A stretch of 64,000 bases of DNA from Sialis fuliginosa (GCA_961205875.1 OY540812.1:33985098-34049097); one strand, 5' to 3'. Counted from the first letter of the stretch, positions 1-13,018 are shown. The notes: a model not told the origin generated them from the sequence alone. A program made the numbers and translations.

Positions 1-566
1 TTATGTTTATGTTTATGTTTATGTTTATGTTTATGTTTAAGTTCATGTTTATGTTTAAATTTATGTTTATGTTTATGTTTATGTTTATGTTTATGTTTAT
101 GTTTATGTTTATGTTTATGTTTATGTTTATGTTTTAGTTTATGTTTATGTTTATGTTTATGTTTATGTTTATGTTTGTGTTTATGTTTATGTTTATGTTT
201 ATGTTTATGTTTATGTTTATGTTTATGTTTAAGTTTATGTTTATGTTTATGTTTATGTTTATGTTTATGTTTATGTTTCAGTTTATGTTTATGTATATGT
301 TTATGTTTATGTTTATGTTTAAGTTTATGTTTATGTTAATGTTTATGTTTATGTTTATGTTTATGTTTATGTTTATGTTTATGTTTATGTTTAAATTTAT
401 ATTTAAGTTTATGTTTATGTTTATGTTTAAGTCTATGTTTATGTTTATGTTTGAATTTATGTTTAAGTTTATGTTTAAGTTTATGTTTTATTTATGTTTA
501 AGTAATGTTTATGTTTATGTTCAAATTTATGTTTAAATTTATGTTAAAGTTTATGTTTAAGTTTAT
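1..566 (+). repeat. T-arm (TTTATG)n, left-truncated by window
   Basis: Nearly perfect TTTATG repeats with scattered TTTAAG, a TTTCAG at 275-280 and a TTAATG. The last 100 bases hold the arm-end block found before every dyad: GTTTTATTTATG, then AAGTAATG, then TTCAAATTTATG, then TTAAAG. From about 240 it matches 5,180-5,497 at about +4.93 kb. Confidence 0.96.
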
Positions 567-580
567 TTAAACATAAACTT
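559..580. repeat. Arm-switch dyad (representative of 22)
   Basis: AAGTTTAT (559-566), spacer TTAAAC, ATAAACTT (573-580). Pairing continues outward into both arms with few mismatches, so the switch is the tip of a very long imperfect palindrome. The other dyads are centred near 3054, 5500, 7979, 11340, 18682, 28637, 31645, 34782, 37762, 40717, 43122, 44368, 46203, 48015, 49249, 50691, 51953, 53803, 56634, 59340 and 61098. Those at 3054, 7979 and 11340 have spacer TAAAAC. Those at 40717, 53803 and 61098 read AAAATCAAACTT on the right side and form a separate subfamily. Confidence 0.93.
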
Positions 581-2145
581 AATCATAAACTTAAACATAA
601 ATTTAAACTAAAATTAAAACATAAACTTAATTATAAATTAAAACATAAACTTAAACATAAACTTAATCATAAACTTAATCATAAACTTAATAATAAACTT
701 AAACATAAACTTAATCATAAACTTAAAGATAAACTTAATCATAATCTAAATCATAAACTTAATCATAAACTTAATTATAAACTTAATCATAAACTTAATC
801 ATAAACTTAATCATAAACTTAATCATAAATTTAATCATAAACTTAAACATAAACTTAAACCTAAACTTAATCATAAACTTAATCATAAACTAAATCATAA
901 ACTTAAACATAAACTTAATCATAAAATTAATCATAAACTTAAACATAAACTTAAACATAAACTTTATCATAAACTTAAACATAAATTAAAACATAAACAT
1001 AAACTTAAACATAAACTTAATCATAAACTTAAACATAAACTTAATCATATAAACATAAACTTAAACATAAACTTAAACATAAACTTAAACATAAACTTAA
1101 ACATAAACTTAATCATAAACTTAATCATAAACTTAAACATAAACTTAATCATAAACTTAAAGATAAACTTAATCATAAACTTAATCATAAAATTAAACAT
1201 AAACATAATCATAAACTTAATCATAAACTTAAACATAAACTTAATCATAAAATTAAAGATAAACTTAATCATAATCTAAATCATAAACTTAATCATAAAC
1301 CTAATCATAAACTTAATCATAAACTTAATCATAAACTTAAACATAAACTTAAACATAAACTTAAACATAAACTTAATAATAAACTTATACATAAACTTAA
1401 TCATAAACTTAAAGATAAACTCAATCATAATCTAAATCATAAACTTAATCATAAACTTAATTATAAACTTAATCATAAACTTAATCATAAACTTAATCAT
1501 AAACTTAATAATAAATTTAATCATAAACTTAAACATAAACTTCAACCTAAACTTAATCATAAACTTAATCATAAACTTAATCATAAACTTAAACATAAAC
1601 TTAATCATAAAATTAATCATAAACTTAATCATAAACTTAAACATAAACTTAATCATAAACCTAAACATAAACTTAAACATAAACTTAAACATAAACTTAA
1701 ACATAAACTTAATCATAAACTTAATCATAAACTTAAACATAAACTTAATCATAAACTTAAAGATAAACTTAATCATAAACTTAATCATAAAATTAAACAT
1801 AAACTTAATCATAAACTTAATCATAAACTTAAACATAAACTTAATCATAAACTTAAAGATAAACTTAATCATAATCTAAATCATAAACTTAATCATAAAC
1901 TTAATCATAAACTTAATCATAAACTTAATCATAAACTTAAACATAAACTTAAACATAAACTTAATCATAAACTTATACATAAACTTAAACATAAACTTAA
2001 TCATAAACTTAATCATAAACTTAATCATAAACTTAATCATAAACTTAAACATAAACATAAACTTAAACATAAACATAAACATAAACATAAACATAAACAT
2101 AAACTTAACATAAACATAAACATAAACATAAACATAAACATAAAC
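573..2145 (-). repeat. A-arm 1 (CATAAA/CTTAAT dimer array), 1,573 bp
   Basis: Begins with a non-hexameric block (AAATTTAAACTAAAATT and ATTATAAATTAAAAC) conserved after most dyads. It then runs as CATAAACTTAAT and CATAAACTTAAA dimers with AAAGAT and AATCTAAAT landmarks. The last 100 bases are pure CATAAA broken by one 5-base CTTAA step near 2104. Nearly identical to A-arm 3 (5504-7088), which is 12 bp longer. Confidence 0.96.
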
Positions 2146-2410
2146 AACACATTTCGTCTCAATTCGATTTTGCATAAAAAAATAATTATATAAAATCTTC
2201 CTAAAGACAGATTAGATACAAATCGACTCGATTTGTATTAATTCGGTGTATTTTGTATTTATTCGTTAATAGTTGTCTTGATTCGTTTCAAACAGTCTAT
2301 TTTAACCAGTTTTTTATATCAATTCGAAAAGTTTCAGCGCTAATCAGAAATTAAGAGTCAAAATGTCTAGATTTGACTTAATTTGATGTTATTTGAGTGA
2401 TATGATGCAT
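2146..2410 (+). repeat. 265-bp core 1 (alpha type)
   Basis: Complete core. Alpha type: GCATAAAAAAATAAT where most others have GCATAGAAAAATAAT. Private change CCTAAAG where all others have CCTCAAG. Dyad at 2216-2238; the three adjacent 20-bp motifs at 2231-2290. Confidence 0.97.
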
Positions 2411-3051
2411 GTTTATGTTTAAGATTATGTTTATGTTTATGTTTATGTTTATGTTTATGTTTATGTTTATGTTTATGTTTATGTTTATGTTTATGTTTAT
2501 ATTTATGTTTATGTTTATGTTTATGTTTATGTTTATGTTTATGTTTATGTTTATGTTTATGTTTATGTTTATGTTTATGTTTATGTTTATGTTTATGTTT
2601 ATGTTTATGTTTATGTTTATGTTTATGTTTATGTTTATGTTTATGTTTATGTTTATGTTTATGTTTATGTTTAGGTTTATGTTTATGTTTATGTTTATGT
2701 TTATGTTTATGTTTATGTTTAAGTTTGTGTTTATAATTATGTTTATGTTTATGTTTATGTATAAGTTTGTGTTTATGTTTATGTTTATGTTTATGTTTAT
2801 GTTTATGTTTAAGTTTATGTTTATGTATATGTTTATGTTTATGTTTATGTTTAAGTTTATGTTTATGTTAATGTTTATGTTTATGTTTATGTTTATGTTT
2901 ATGTTTATGTTTAAATTTATATTTAAGTTTATGTTTATGTTTATGTTTAAGTCTATGTTTATGTTTATGTTTTAATTTATGTTTAAGTAATGTTTATGTT
3001 TATGTTCAAATTTATGTTTAAATTTATGTTAAAATTTATGTTTAAGTTTAT
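2411..3051 (+). repeat. T-arm 1, 641 bp
   Basis: Starts with GTTTATGTTTAAGATTATG, the conserved exit sequence after nearly every core. A long clean TTTATG run is followed by the landmark AAGTTTGTGTTTATAATTATG at 2721 and a TATATG variant. The arm-end block lacks one segment and runs straight to AAGTAATG. Confidence 0.96.
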
Positions 3052-3057
3052 TAAAAC

Positions 3058-3818
3058 ATAAACTTAATCATTAACTTAAACTTAATTTTAAACTAAAATT
3101 AAAACATAAACTTAATTGTAAATTAAAACATAAACTTAAACATAAACTTAATCATAAACTTAATCATAAACTTAATAATAAACTTAATCATAATCTAAAT
3201 CATAAACTTAATCATAAACTTAATTATAAACTTAATCATAAACTCAATCATAAACTTAATCATAAACTTAATCATAAATTTAATCATAAACTTAATCATA
3301 AACTTAAACATAAACTTAATCATAAACCTAAACATAAACTTAAACATAAACTTAAACATAAACTTAAACATAAACTTAATCATAAACTTAATCATAAACT
3401 TAAACATAAACTTAATCATAAACTTAAAGATAAACTTAATCATAAACTTAAACATAAACTTAAACATAAATTTAAACATAAACTTAATCATAAACTTAAT
3501 CATAAACTTAAACATAAACTTAATCATAAACTTAAAGATAAACTTAATCATAAACTTAATCATAAAATTAAACATAAACTTAATCATAAACTTAATCATA
3601 AACTTAAACATAAACTTAATCATAAACTTAATCATAAACTTAAACATAAACTTAATCATAAACTTAAAGATAAACTTAATCATAATCTAAATCATAAACT
3701 TAATCATAAACTTAATCATAAACTTAATCATAAACTTAAACATAAACATAAACATAAACATAAACTTAACATAAACATAAACATAAACATAAACATAAAC
3801 ATAAACATAAACATAAAC
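3058..3818 (-). repeat. A-arm 2 (beta type), 761 bp
   Basis: Starts ATAAACTTAATCATTAAC, a beta-type entry shared with A-arms 4 and 5. Dimers follow, then pure CATAAA with the CTTAA slip near 3763. Its 3195-3683 stretch recurs at 8120-8608. Confidence 0.96.
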
Positions 3819-4083
3819 AACACATTTCGTCTCAATTCGATTTTGCATAGAAAAATAATTATATAAAATCTTCCTCAAGACAGATTAGATACAAATCGAC
3901 TCGATTTGTATTAATTCGGTGTATTTTGTATTTATTCGTTAATAGTTGTCTTGATTCGTTTCAAACAGTCTATTTTAACCAGTTATTTATATCAATTCGA
4001 AAAGTTTCAGCGCTAATCAGAAATTAAGAGTCAAAATGTCTAGATTTGACTTAATTTGATGTTATTTGAGTGATATGATGCAT
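3819..4083 (+). repeat. 265-bp core 2 (beta type)
   Basis: Complete core with GCATAG. Private change AGTTATTTAT where the others have AGTTTTTTAT. Confidence 0.97.
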
Positions 4084-5497
4084 GTTTATGTTTAAGATTA
4101 TGTTTATGTTTATGTTTATGTTTATGTTTATGTTTATGTTTATGTTTATGTTTATGTTTATGTTTATGTTTATGTTTATGTTTATGTTTATGTTTATGTT
4201 TATGTTTATGTTTATGTTTATGTTTATGTTTATGTTTATGTTTATGTTTATGTTTATGTTTATGTTTATGTTTATGTTTATGTTTATGTTTATGTTTATG
4301 TTTATGTTTATGTTTATGTTTATGTTTATGTTTATGTTTATGTTTATGTTTATGTTTATGTTTATGTTTATGTTTATGTTTATGTTTATGTTTATGTTTA
4401 TGTTTATGTTTATGTTTATGTTTATGTTTATGTTTATGTTTATGTTTATGTTTATGTTTATGTTTATGTTTATGTTTATGTTTATGTTTATGTTTATGTT
4501 TATGTTTATGTTTATGTTTATGTTTATGTTTATGTTTATGTTTATGTTTATGTTTATGTTTATGTTTATGTTTTAATTTATGTTTAAGTTTATGATTATG
4601 TTTATGTTTATGTTTATGTTTATGTTTATGTTTATATTTGTGTTTATGTTTATGTTTATGTTTATGTTTATGTTTATGTTTATGTTTATGTTTATGTTGA
4701 TGTTTATGTTTATGTTAATGTTTATGTTAATGTTTATGTTTATGTTTATGTTTATGTTTATGTTTATGTTTATGTTTATGTTTATGTTTATGTTTATGTT
4801 TATGTTTATGTTTATGTTTATGTTTATGTTTATGTTTATGTTTATGTTTATGTTTATGTTTATGTTTATGTTTATGTTTATTTTTATGTTTATGTTTATG
4901 TTTATGTTTATGTTTATGTTTATGTTTATGTTTATGTTTATGTTTATGTTTATGTTTATGTTTATGTTTATGTTTATGTTTATGTTTATGTTTATGTTTA
5001 TGTTTATGTTTATGTTTATGTTTATGTTTATGTTTATGTTTATGTTTATGTTTATGTTTATGTTTATGTTTATGTTTATGTATATGTTTATGTTTATGTT
5101 TATGTTTAAGTTTATGTTTATGTTTATGTTTATGTTTAAGTTTATGTTTATGTTTATGTTTATGTTTATGTTTATGTTTATGTTTATGTTTATGTTTATG
5201 TTTATGTTTATGTTTCAGTTTATGTTTATGTATATGTTTATGTTTATGTTTATGTTTAAGTTTATGTTTATGTTAATGTTTATGTTTATGTTTATGTTTA
5301 TGTTTATGTTTATGTTTATGTTTAAATTTATATTTAAGTTTATGTTTATGTTTATGTTTAAGTCTATGTTTATGTTTATGTTTGAATTTATGTTTAAGTT
5401 TATGTTTAAGTTTATGTTTTATTTATGTTTAAGTAATATTTATGTTTATGTTCAAATTTATGTTTAAATTTATGTTAAAGTTTATGTTTAAGTTTAT
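4084..5497 (+). repeat. T-arm 2, 1,414 bp, with a very long pure hexamer run
   Basis: From about 4101 to 4571 there are some 78 perfect, unbroken TTTATG copies, the longest such run I saw. After TTTTAATTTATGTTTAAG at 4572 the arm continues with TTGATG, two TTAATG and one TTTATT variant, then the arm-end block. Confidence 0.96.
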
Positions 5498-5503
5498 TTA
5501 AAC

Positions 5504-7088
5504 ATAAACTTAATCATAAACTTAAACATAAATTTAAACTAAAATTAAAACATAAACTTAATTATAAATTAAAACATAAACTTAAACATAAACTTAATCA
5601 TAAACTTAATCATAAACTTAATAATAAACTTAAACATAAACTTAATCATAAACTTAAAGATAAACTTAATCATAATCTAAATCATAAACTTAATCATAAA
5701 CTTAATTATAAACTTAATCATAAACTTAATCATAAACTTAATCATAAACTTAATCATAAATTTAATCATAAACTTAAACATAAACTTAAACCTATACTTA
5801 ATCATAAACTTAATCATAAACTAAATCATAAACTTAAACATAAACTTAATCATAAAATTAATCATAAACTTAAACATAAACTTAAACATAAACTTTATCA
5901 TAAACTTAAACATAAATTAAAACATAAACATAAACTTAAACATAAACTTAATCATAAACTTAAACATAAACTTAATCATATAAACATAAACTTAAACATA
6001 AACTTAAACATAAACTTAAACATAAACTTAAACATAAACTTAATCATAAACTTAATCATAAACTTAAACATAAACTTAATCATAAACTTAAAGATAAACT
6101 TAATCATAAACTTAATCATAAAATTAAACATAAACATAATCATAAACTTAATCATAAACTTAAACATAAACTTAATCATAAAATTAAAGATAAACTTAAT
6201 CATAATCTAAATCATAAACTTAATCATAAACCTAATCATAAACTTAATCATAAACTTAATCATAAACTTAAACATAAACTTAAACATAAACTTAATCATA
6301 AACTTAATAATAAACTTAAACATAAACTTAATCATAAACTTAAAGATAAACTCAATCATAATCTAAATCATAAACTTAATCATAAACTTAATTATAAACT
6401 TAATCATAAACTTAATCATAAACTTAATCATAAACTTAATAATAAATTTAATCATAAACTTAAACATAAACTTCAACCTAAACTTAATCATAAACTTAAT
6501 CATAAACTTAATCATAAACTTAAACATAAACTTAATCATAAAATTAATCATAAACTTAATCATAAACTTAAACATAAACTTAATCATAAACCTAAACATA
6601 AACTTAAACATAAACTTAAACATAAACTTAAACATAAACTTAATCATAAACTTAATCATAAACTTAAACATAAACTTAATCATAAACTTAAAGATAAACT
6701 TAATCATAAACTTAATCATAAAATTAAACATAAACTTAATCATAAACTTAATCATAAACTTAAACATAAACTTAATCATAAACTTAAAGATAAACTTAAT
6801 CATAATCTAAATCATAAACTTAATCATAAACTTAATCATAAACTTAATCATAAACTTAATCATAAACTTAAACATAAACTTAAACATAAACTTAATCATA
6901 AACTTATACATAAACTTAAACATAAACTTAATCATAAACTTAATCATAAACTTAATCATAAACTTAATCATAAACTTAAACATAAACATAAACTTAAACA
7001 TAAACATAAACATAAACATAAACATAAACATAAACTTAACATAAACATAAACATAAACATAAACATAAACATAAACATAAACATAAAC
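5504..7088 (-). repeat. A-arm 3, 1,585 bp
   Basis: Near-copy of A-arm 1 displaced by about 4.93 kb. It keeps rare landmarks (CATATAAACATAAAC near 5977, CCTAATC near 6231, TTCAACC near 6472). Ends in pure CATAAA with the CTTAA slip near 7035. Confidence 0.96.
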
Positions 7089-7353
7089 AACACATTTCGT
7101 CTCAATTCGATTTTGCATAAAAAAATAATTATATAAAATCTTCCTCAAGACAGATTAGATACAAATCGACTCGATTTGTATTAATTCGGTGTATTTTGTA
7201 TTTATTCGTTAATAGTTGTCTTGATTCGTTTCAAACAGTCTATTTTAACCAGTTTTTTATATCAATTCGAAAAGTTTCAGCGCTAATCAGAAATTAAGAG
7301 TCAAAATGTCTAGATTTGACTTAATTTGATGTTATTTGAGTGATATGATGCAT
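7089..7353 (+). repeat. 265-bp core 3 (alpha type)
   Basis: Complete, GCATAAAAAAATAAT. Identical by eye to core 4. Confidence 0.97.
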
Positions 7354-7976
7354 GTTTATGTTTAAGATTATGTTTATGTTTATGTTTATGTTTATGTTTA
7401 TGTTTATGTTTATGTTTATGTTTATGTTTATGTTTATATTTATGTTTATGTTTATGTTTATGTTTATGTTTATGTTTATGTTTATGTTTATGTTTATGTT
7501 TATGTTTATGTTTATGTTTATGTTTATGTTTATGTTTATGTTTATGTTTATGTTTATGTTTATGTTTATGTTTATGTTTATGTTTATGTTTATGTTTAGG
7601 TTTATGTTTATGTTTATGTTTATGTTTATGTTTATGTTTATGTTTAAGTTTGTGTTTATAATTATGTTTATGTTTATGTTTATGTATAAGTTTATGTTTA
7701 TGTTTATGTTTATGTTTATGTTTATGTTTATGTTTAAGTTTATGTTTATGTATATGTTTATGTTTATGTTTATGTTTAAGTTTATGTTTATGTTAATGTT
7801 TATGTTTATGTTTATGTTTATGTTTATGTTTATGTTTAAATTTATATTTAAGTTTATGTTTATGTTTATGTTTAAGTCTATGTTTATGTTTATGTTTTAA
7901 TTTATGTTTAAGTAATGTTTATGTTTATGTTCAAATTTATGTTTAAATTTATGTTAAAATTTATGTTTAAGTTTAT
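7354..7976 (+). repeat. T-arm 3, 623 bp
   Basis: Copy of T-arm 1 three hexamers (18 bp) shorter. Landmark AAGTTTGTGTTTATAATTATG at 7646. Confidence 0.96.
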
Positions 7977-7982
7977 TAAAAC

Positions 7983-10515
7983 ATAAACTTAATCATTAAC
8001 TTAAACTTAATTTTAAACTAAAATTAAAACATAAACTTAATTGTAAATTAAAACATAAACTTAAACATAAACTTAATCATAAACTTAATCATAAACTTAA
8101 TAATAAACTTAATCATAATCTAAATCATAAACTTAATCATAAACTTAATTATAAACTTAATCATAAACTCAATCATAAACTTAATCATAAACTTAATCAT
8201 AAATTTAATCATAAACTTAATCATAAACTTAAACATAAACTTAATCATAAACCTAAACATAAACTTAAACATAAACTTAAACATAAACTTAAACATAAAC
8301 TTAATCATAAACTTAATCATAAACTTAAACATAAACTTAATCATAAACTTAAAGATAAACTTAATCATAAACTTAAACATAAACTTAAACATAAATTTAA
8401 ACATAAACTTAATCATAAACTTAATCATAAACTTAAACATAAACTTAATCATAAACTTAAAGATAAACTTAATCATAAACTTAATCATAAAATTAAACAT
8501 AAACTTAATCATAAACTTAATCATAAACTTAAACATAAACTTAATCATAAACTTAATCATAAACTTAAACATAAACTTAATCATAAACTTAAAGATAAAC
8601 TTAATCATAATCTAAATCATAAACTTAATCATAAACTTAATCATAAACTTAATCATAAACTTAAAGATAAACTTAATCATAATCTAAATCATAAACTTAA
8701 TCATAAACTTAATTATAAACTTAATCATAAACTTAATCATAAACTTAATCATAAACTTAATCATAAATTTAATCATAAACTTAAACATAAACTTAAACCT
8801 AAACTTAATCATAAACTTAATCATAAACTAAATCATAAACTTAAACATAAACTTAATCATAAAATTAATCATAAACTTAAACATAAACTTAAACATAAAC
8901 TTTATCATAAACTTAAACATAAATTAAAACATAAACATAAACTTAAACATAAACTTAATCATAAACTTAAACATAAACTTAATCATATAAACATAAACTT
9001 AAACATAAACTTAAACATAAACTTAAACATAAACTTAAACATAAACTTAATCATAAACTTAATCATAAACTTAAACATAAACTTAATCATAAACTTAAAG
9101 ATAAACTTAATCATAAACTTAATCATAAAATTAAACATAAACATAATCATAAACTTAATCATAAACTTAAACATAAACTTAATCATAAAATTAAAGATAA
9201 ACTTAATCATAATCTAAATCATAAACTTAATCATAAACCTAATCATAAACTTAATCATAAACTTAATCATAAACTTAAACATAAACTTAAACATAAACTT
9301 AATCATAAACTTAATAATAAACTTAAACATAAACTTAATCATAAACTTAATCATAAACTTAATAATAAATTTAATCATAAACTTAAACATAAACTTCAAC
9401 CTAAACTTAATCATAAACTTAATCATAAACTTAATCATAAACTTAAACATAAACTTAATCATAAAATTAATCATAAACTTAATCATAAACTTAAACATAA
9501 ACTTAATCATAAACCTAAACATAAACTTAATCATAAAATTAAAGATAAACTTAATCATAATCTAAATCATAAACTTAATCATAAACCTAATCATAAACTT
9601 AATCATAAACTTAATCATAAACTTAAACATAAACTTAAACATAAACTTAATCATAAACTTAATAATAAACTTAAACATAAACTTAATCATAAACTTAATC
9701 ATAAACTTAATAATAAATTTAATCATAAACTTAAACATAAACTTCAACCTAAACTTAATCATAAACTTAATCATAAACTTAATCATAAACTTAAAGATAA
9801 ACTCAATCATAATCTAAATCATAAACTTAATCATAAACTTAATTATAAACTTAATCATAAACTTAATCATAAACTTAATCATAAACTTAATAATAAATTT
9901 AATCATAAACTTAAACATAAACTTCAACCTAAACTTAATCATAAACTTAATCATAAACTTAATCATAAACTTAAACATAAACTTAATCATAAAATTAATC
10001 ATAAACTTAATCATAAACTTAAACATAAACTTAATCATAAACCTAAACATAAACTTAAACATAAACTTAAACATAAACTTAAACATAAACTTAATCATAA
10101 ACTTAATCATAAACTTAAACATAAACTTAATCATAAACTTAAAGATAAACTTAATCATAAACTTAATCATAAAATTAAACATAAACTTAATCATAAACTT
10201 AATCATAAACTTAAACATAAACTTAATCATAAACTTAAAGATAAACTTAATCATAATCTAAATCATAAACTTAATCATAAACTTAATCATAAACTTAATC
10301 ATAAACTTAATCATAAACTTAAACATAAACTTAAACATAAACTTAATCATAAACTTATACATAAACTTAAACATAAACTTAATCATAAACTTAATCATAA
10401 ACTTAATCATAAACTTAATCATAAACTTAAACATAAACATAAACTTAAACATAAACATAAACATAAACATAAACATAAACATAAACTTAACATAAACATA
10501 AACATAAACATAAAC
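7983..10515 (-). repeat. A-arm 4, 2,533 bp, chimera of beta and alpha arms
   Basis: The longest A-arm. Its first part (to about 8,640) copies A-arm 2; from about 8,660 it copies A-arm 3, with no core, T-arm or dyad between them. Inside lies a 348-bp tandem repeat: AATCTAAATC starts at both 9211 and 9559, each followed by the CCTAATC landmark. The best reading is recombination between two A-arms that removed a core. Confidence 0.93.
9211..9906 (-). repeat. 348-bp local tandem duplication inside A-arm 4
   Basis: Two successive stretches start AATCTAAATCATAAAC and share CCTAATC, AATAATAAAC and TTCAACC landmarks in the same order, 348 bp apart. The second copy diverges near its right end, so the right edge is approximate. 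Confidence 0.75.
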
Positions 10516-10780
10516 AACACATTTCGTCTCAATTCGATTTTGCATAAAAAAATAATTATATAAAATCTTCCTCAAGACAGATTAGATACAAATCGACTCG
10601 ATTTGTATTAATTCGGTGTATTTTGTATTTATTCGTTAATAGTTGTCTTGATTCGTTTCAAACAGTCTATTTTAACCAGTTTTTTATATCAATTCGAAAA
10701 GTTTCAGCGCTAATCAGAAATTAAGAGTCAAAATGTCTAGATTTGACTTAATTTGATGTTATTTGAGTGATATGATGCAT
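10516..10780 (+). repeat. 265-bp core 4 (alpha type)
   Basis: Complete, GCATAAAAAAATAAT. Preceded by a short pure CATAAA tract after the CTTAA slip (about four repeats, against seven to nine in neighbours). Confidence 0.97.
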
Positions 10781-11337
10781 GTTTATGTTTAAGATTATGT
10801 TTATGTTTATGTTTATGTTTATGTTTATGTTTATGTTTATGTTTATGTTTATGTTTATGTTTATGTTTATGTTTATGTTTATGTTTATGTTTATGTTTAT
10901 GTTTATGTTTATGTTTATGTTTATGTTTATGTTTATGTTTATGTTTAGGTTTATGTTTATGTTTATGTTTATGTTTATGTTTATGTTTATGTTTAAGTTT
11001 GTGTTTATAATTATGTTTATGTTTATGTTTATGTATAAGTTTATGTTTATGTTTATGTTTATGTTTATGTTTATGTTTATGTTTATGTTTATGTTTAAGT
11101 TTATGTTTATGTATATGTTTATGTTTATGTTTATGTTTAAGTTTATGTTTATGTTAATGTTTATGTTTATGTTTATGTTTATGTTTATGTTTATGTTTAA
11201 ATTTATATTTAAGTTTATGTTTATGTTTATGTTTAAGTCTATGTTTATGTTTATGTTTTAATTTATGTTTAAGTAATGTTTATGTTTATGTTCAAATTTA
11301 TGTTTAAATTTATGTTAAAATTTATGTTTAAGTTTAT
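10781..11337 (+). repeat. T-arm 4, 557 bp
   Basis: Shortest T-arm in the window. Same landmark order as T-arms 1 and 3 (TTTAGG, then AAGTTTGTGTTTATAATT at 10995, then TATATG), with fewer hexamers. Confidence 0.96.
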
Positions 11338-11343
11338 TAAAAC

Positions 11344-11996
11344 ATAAACTTAATCATTAACTTAAACTTAATTTTAAACTAAAATTAAAACATAAACTTA
11401 ATTGTAAATTAAAACATAAACTTAAACATAAACTTAATCATAAACTTAATCATAAACTTAATAATAAACTTAATCATAATCTAAATCATAAACTTAATCA
11501 TAAACTTAATTATAAACTTAATCATAAACTCAATCATAAACTTAATCATAAACTTAATCATAAATTTAATCATAAACTTAATCATAAACTTAAACATAAA
11601 CTTAATCATAAACCTAAACATAAACTTAAACATAAACTTAAACATAAACTTAAACATAAACTTAATCATAAACTTAATCATAAACTTAAACATAAACTTA
11701 ATCATAAACTTAAAGATAAACTTAATCATAAACTTAATCATAAAATTAAACATAAACTTAATCATAAACTTAATCATAAACTTAAACATAAACTTAATCA
11801 TAAACTTAATCATAAACTTAAACATAAACTTAATCATAAACTTAAAGATAAACTTAATCATAATCTAAATCATAAACTTAATCATAAACTTAATCATAAA
11901 CTTAATCATAAACTTAAACATAAACATAAACATAAACATAAACTTAACATAAACATAAACATAAACATAAACATAAACATAAACATAAACATAAAC
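11344..11996 (-). repeat. A-arm 5 (beta type), 653 bp
   Basis: Copy of A-arm 2 with a 108-bp internal deletion (nine dimers). The pure CATAAA end matches A-arm 2. Confidence 0.95.
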
Positions 11997-12261
11997 AACA
12001 CATTTCGTCTCAATTCGATTTTGCATAGAAAAATAATTATATAAAATCTTCCTCAAGACAGATTAGATACAAATCGACTCGATTTGTATTAATTCGGTGT
12101 ATTTTGTATTTATTCGTTAATAGTTGTCTTGATTCGTTTCAAACAGTCTATTTTAACCAGTTTTTTATATCAATTCGAAAAGTTTCAGCGCTAATCAGAA
12201 ATTAAGAGTCAAAATGTCTAGATTTGACTTAATTTGATGTTATTTGAGTGATATGATGCAT
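11997..12261 (+). repeat. 265-bp core 5 (beta type)
   Basis: Complete, GCATAG. Lacks the private change of core 2. Confidence 0.97.
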
Positions 12262-13018
12262 GTTTATGTTTAAGATTATGTTTATGTTTATGTTTATGTT
12301 TATGTTTATGTTTATGTTTATGTTTATGTTTATGTTTATGTTTATGTTTATGTTTATGTTTATGTTTATGTTTATGTTTATGTTTATGTTTATGTTTATG
12401 TTTATGTTTATGTTTATGTTTATGTTTATGTTTATGTTTATGTTTATGTTTATGTTTATGTTTATGTTTATGTTTATGTTTATGTTTATGTTTATGTTTA
12501 TGTTTATGTTTATGTTTATGTTTATGTTTATGTTTATGTTTATGTTTATGTTTATGTTTATGTTTATGTTTATGTTTATGTTTATGTTTATGTTTATGTT
12601 TATGTTTATGTTTATGTTTATGTTTATGTTTATGTTTATGTTTATGTTTATGTTTATGTTTATGTTTATGTTTATGTTTATGTTTATGTTTTAATTTATG
12701 TTTAAGTTTATGATTATGTTTATGTTTATGTTTATGTTTATGTTTATGTTTATATTTGTGTTTATGTTTATGTTTATGTTTATGTTTATGTTTATGTTAA
12801 TGTTTATGTTAATGTTTATGTTTATGTTTATGTTTATTTTTATGTTTATGTTTATGTTTATGTTTATGTTTATGTTTATGTTTATGTTTATGTTTATGTT
12901 TATGTTTATGTTTATGTTTATGTTTATGTTTATGTTTATGTTTATGTTTATGTTTATGTTTATGTTTATGTTTATGTTTATGTTTATGATTAGGTTTATG
13001 TTTATGTTTATGTTTATG

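Noticed and set aside
4101-4571. Z-DNA, G-quadruplex or triplex-forming tract
   Set aside because: No G-runs, no alternating purine-pyrimidine stretch and no all-purine strand: TTTATG mixes both classes, so none of these structures is favoured. Hairpin or cruciform from the inverted arms is the only structure supported.
7089-7353. Complete autonomous transposon centred on the core
   Set aside because: No transposase or other enzyme frame in 64 kb, and no identifiable target-site duplication, because both sides always continue into the same array. Only a non-autonomous foldback origin remains possible.
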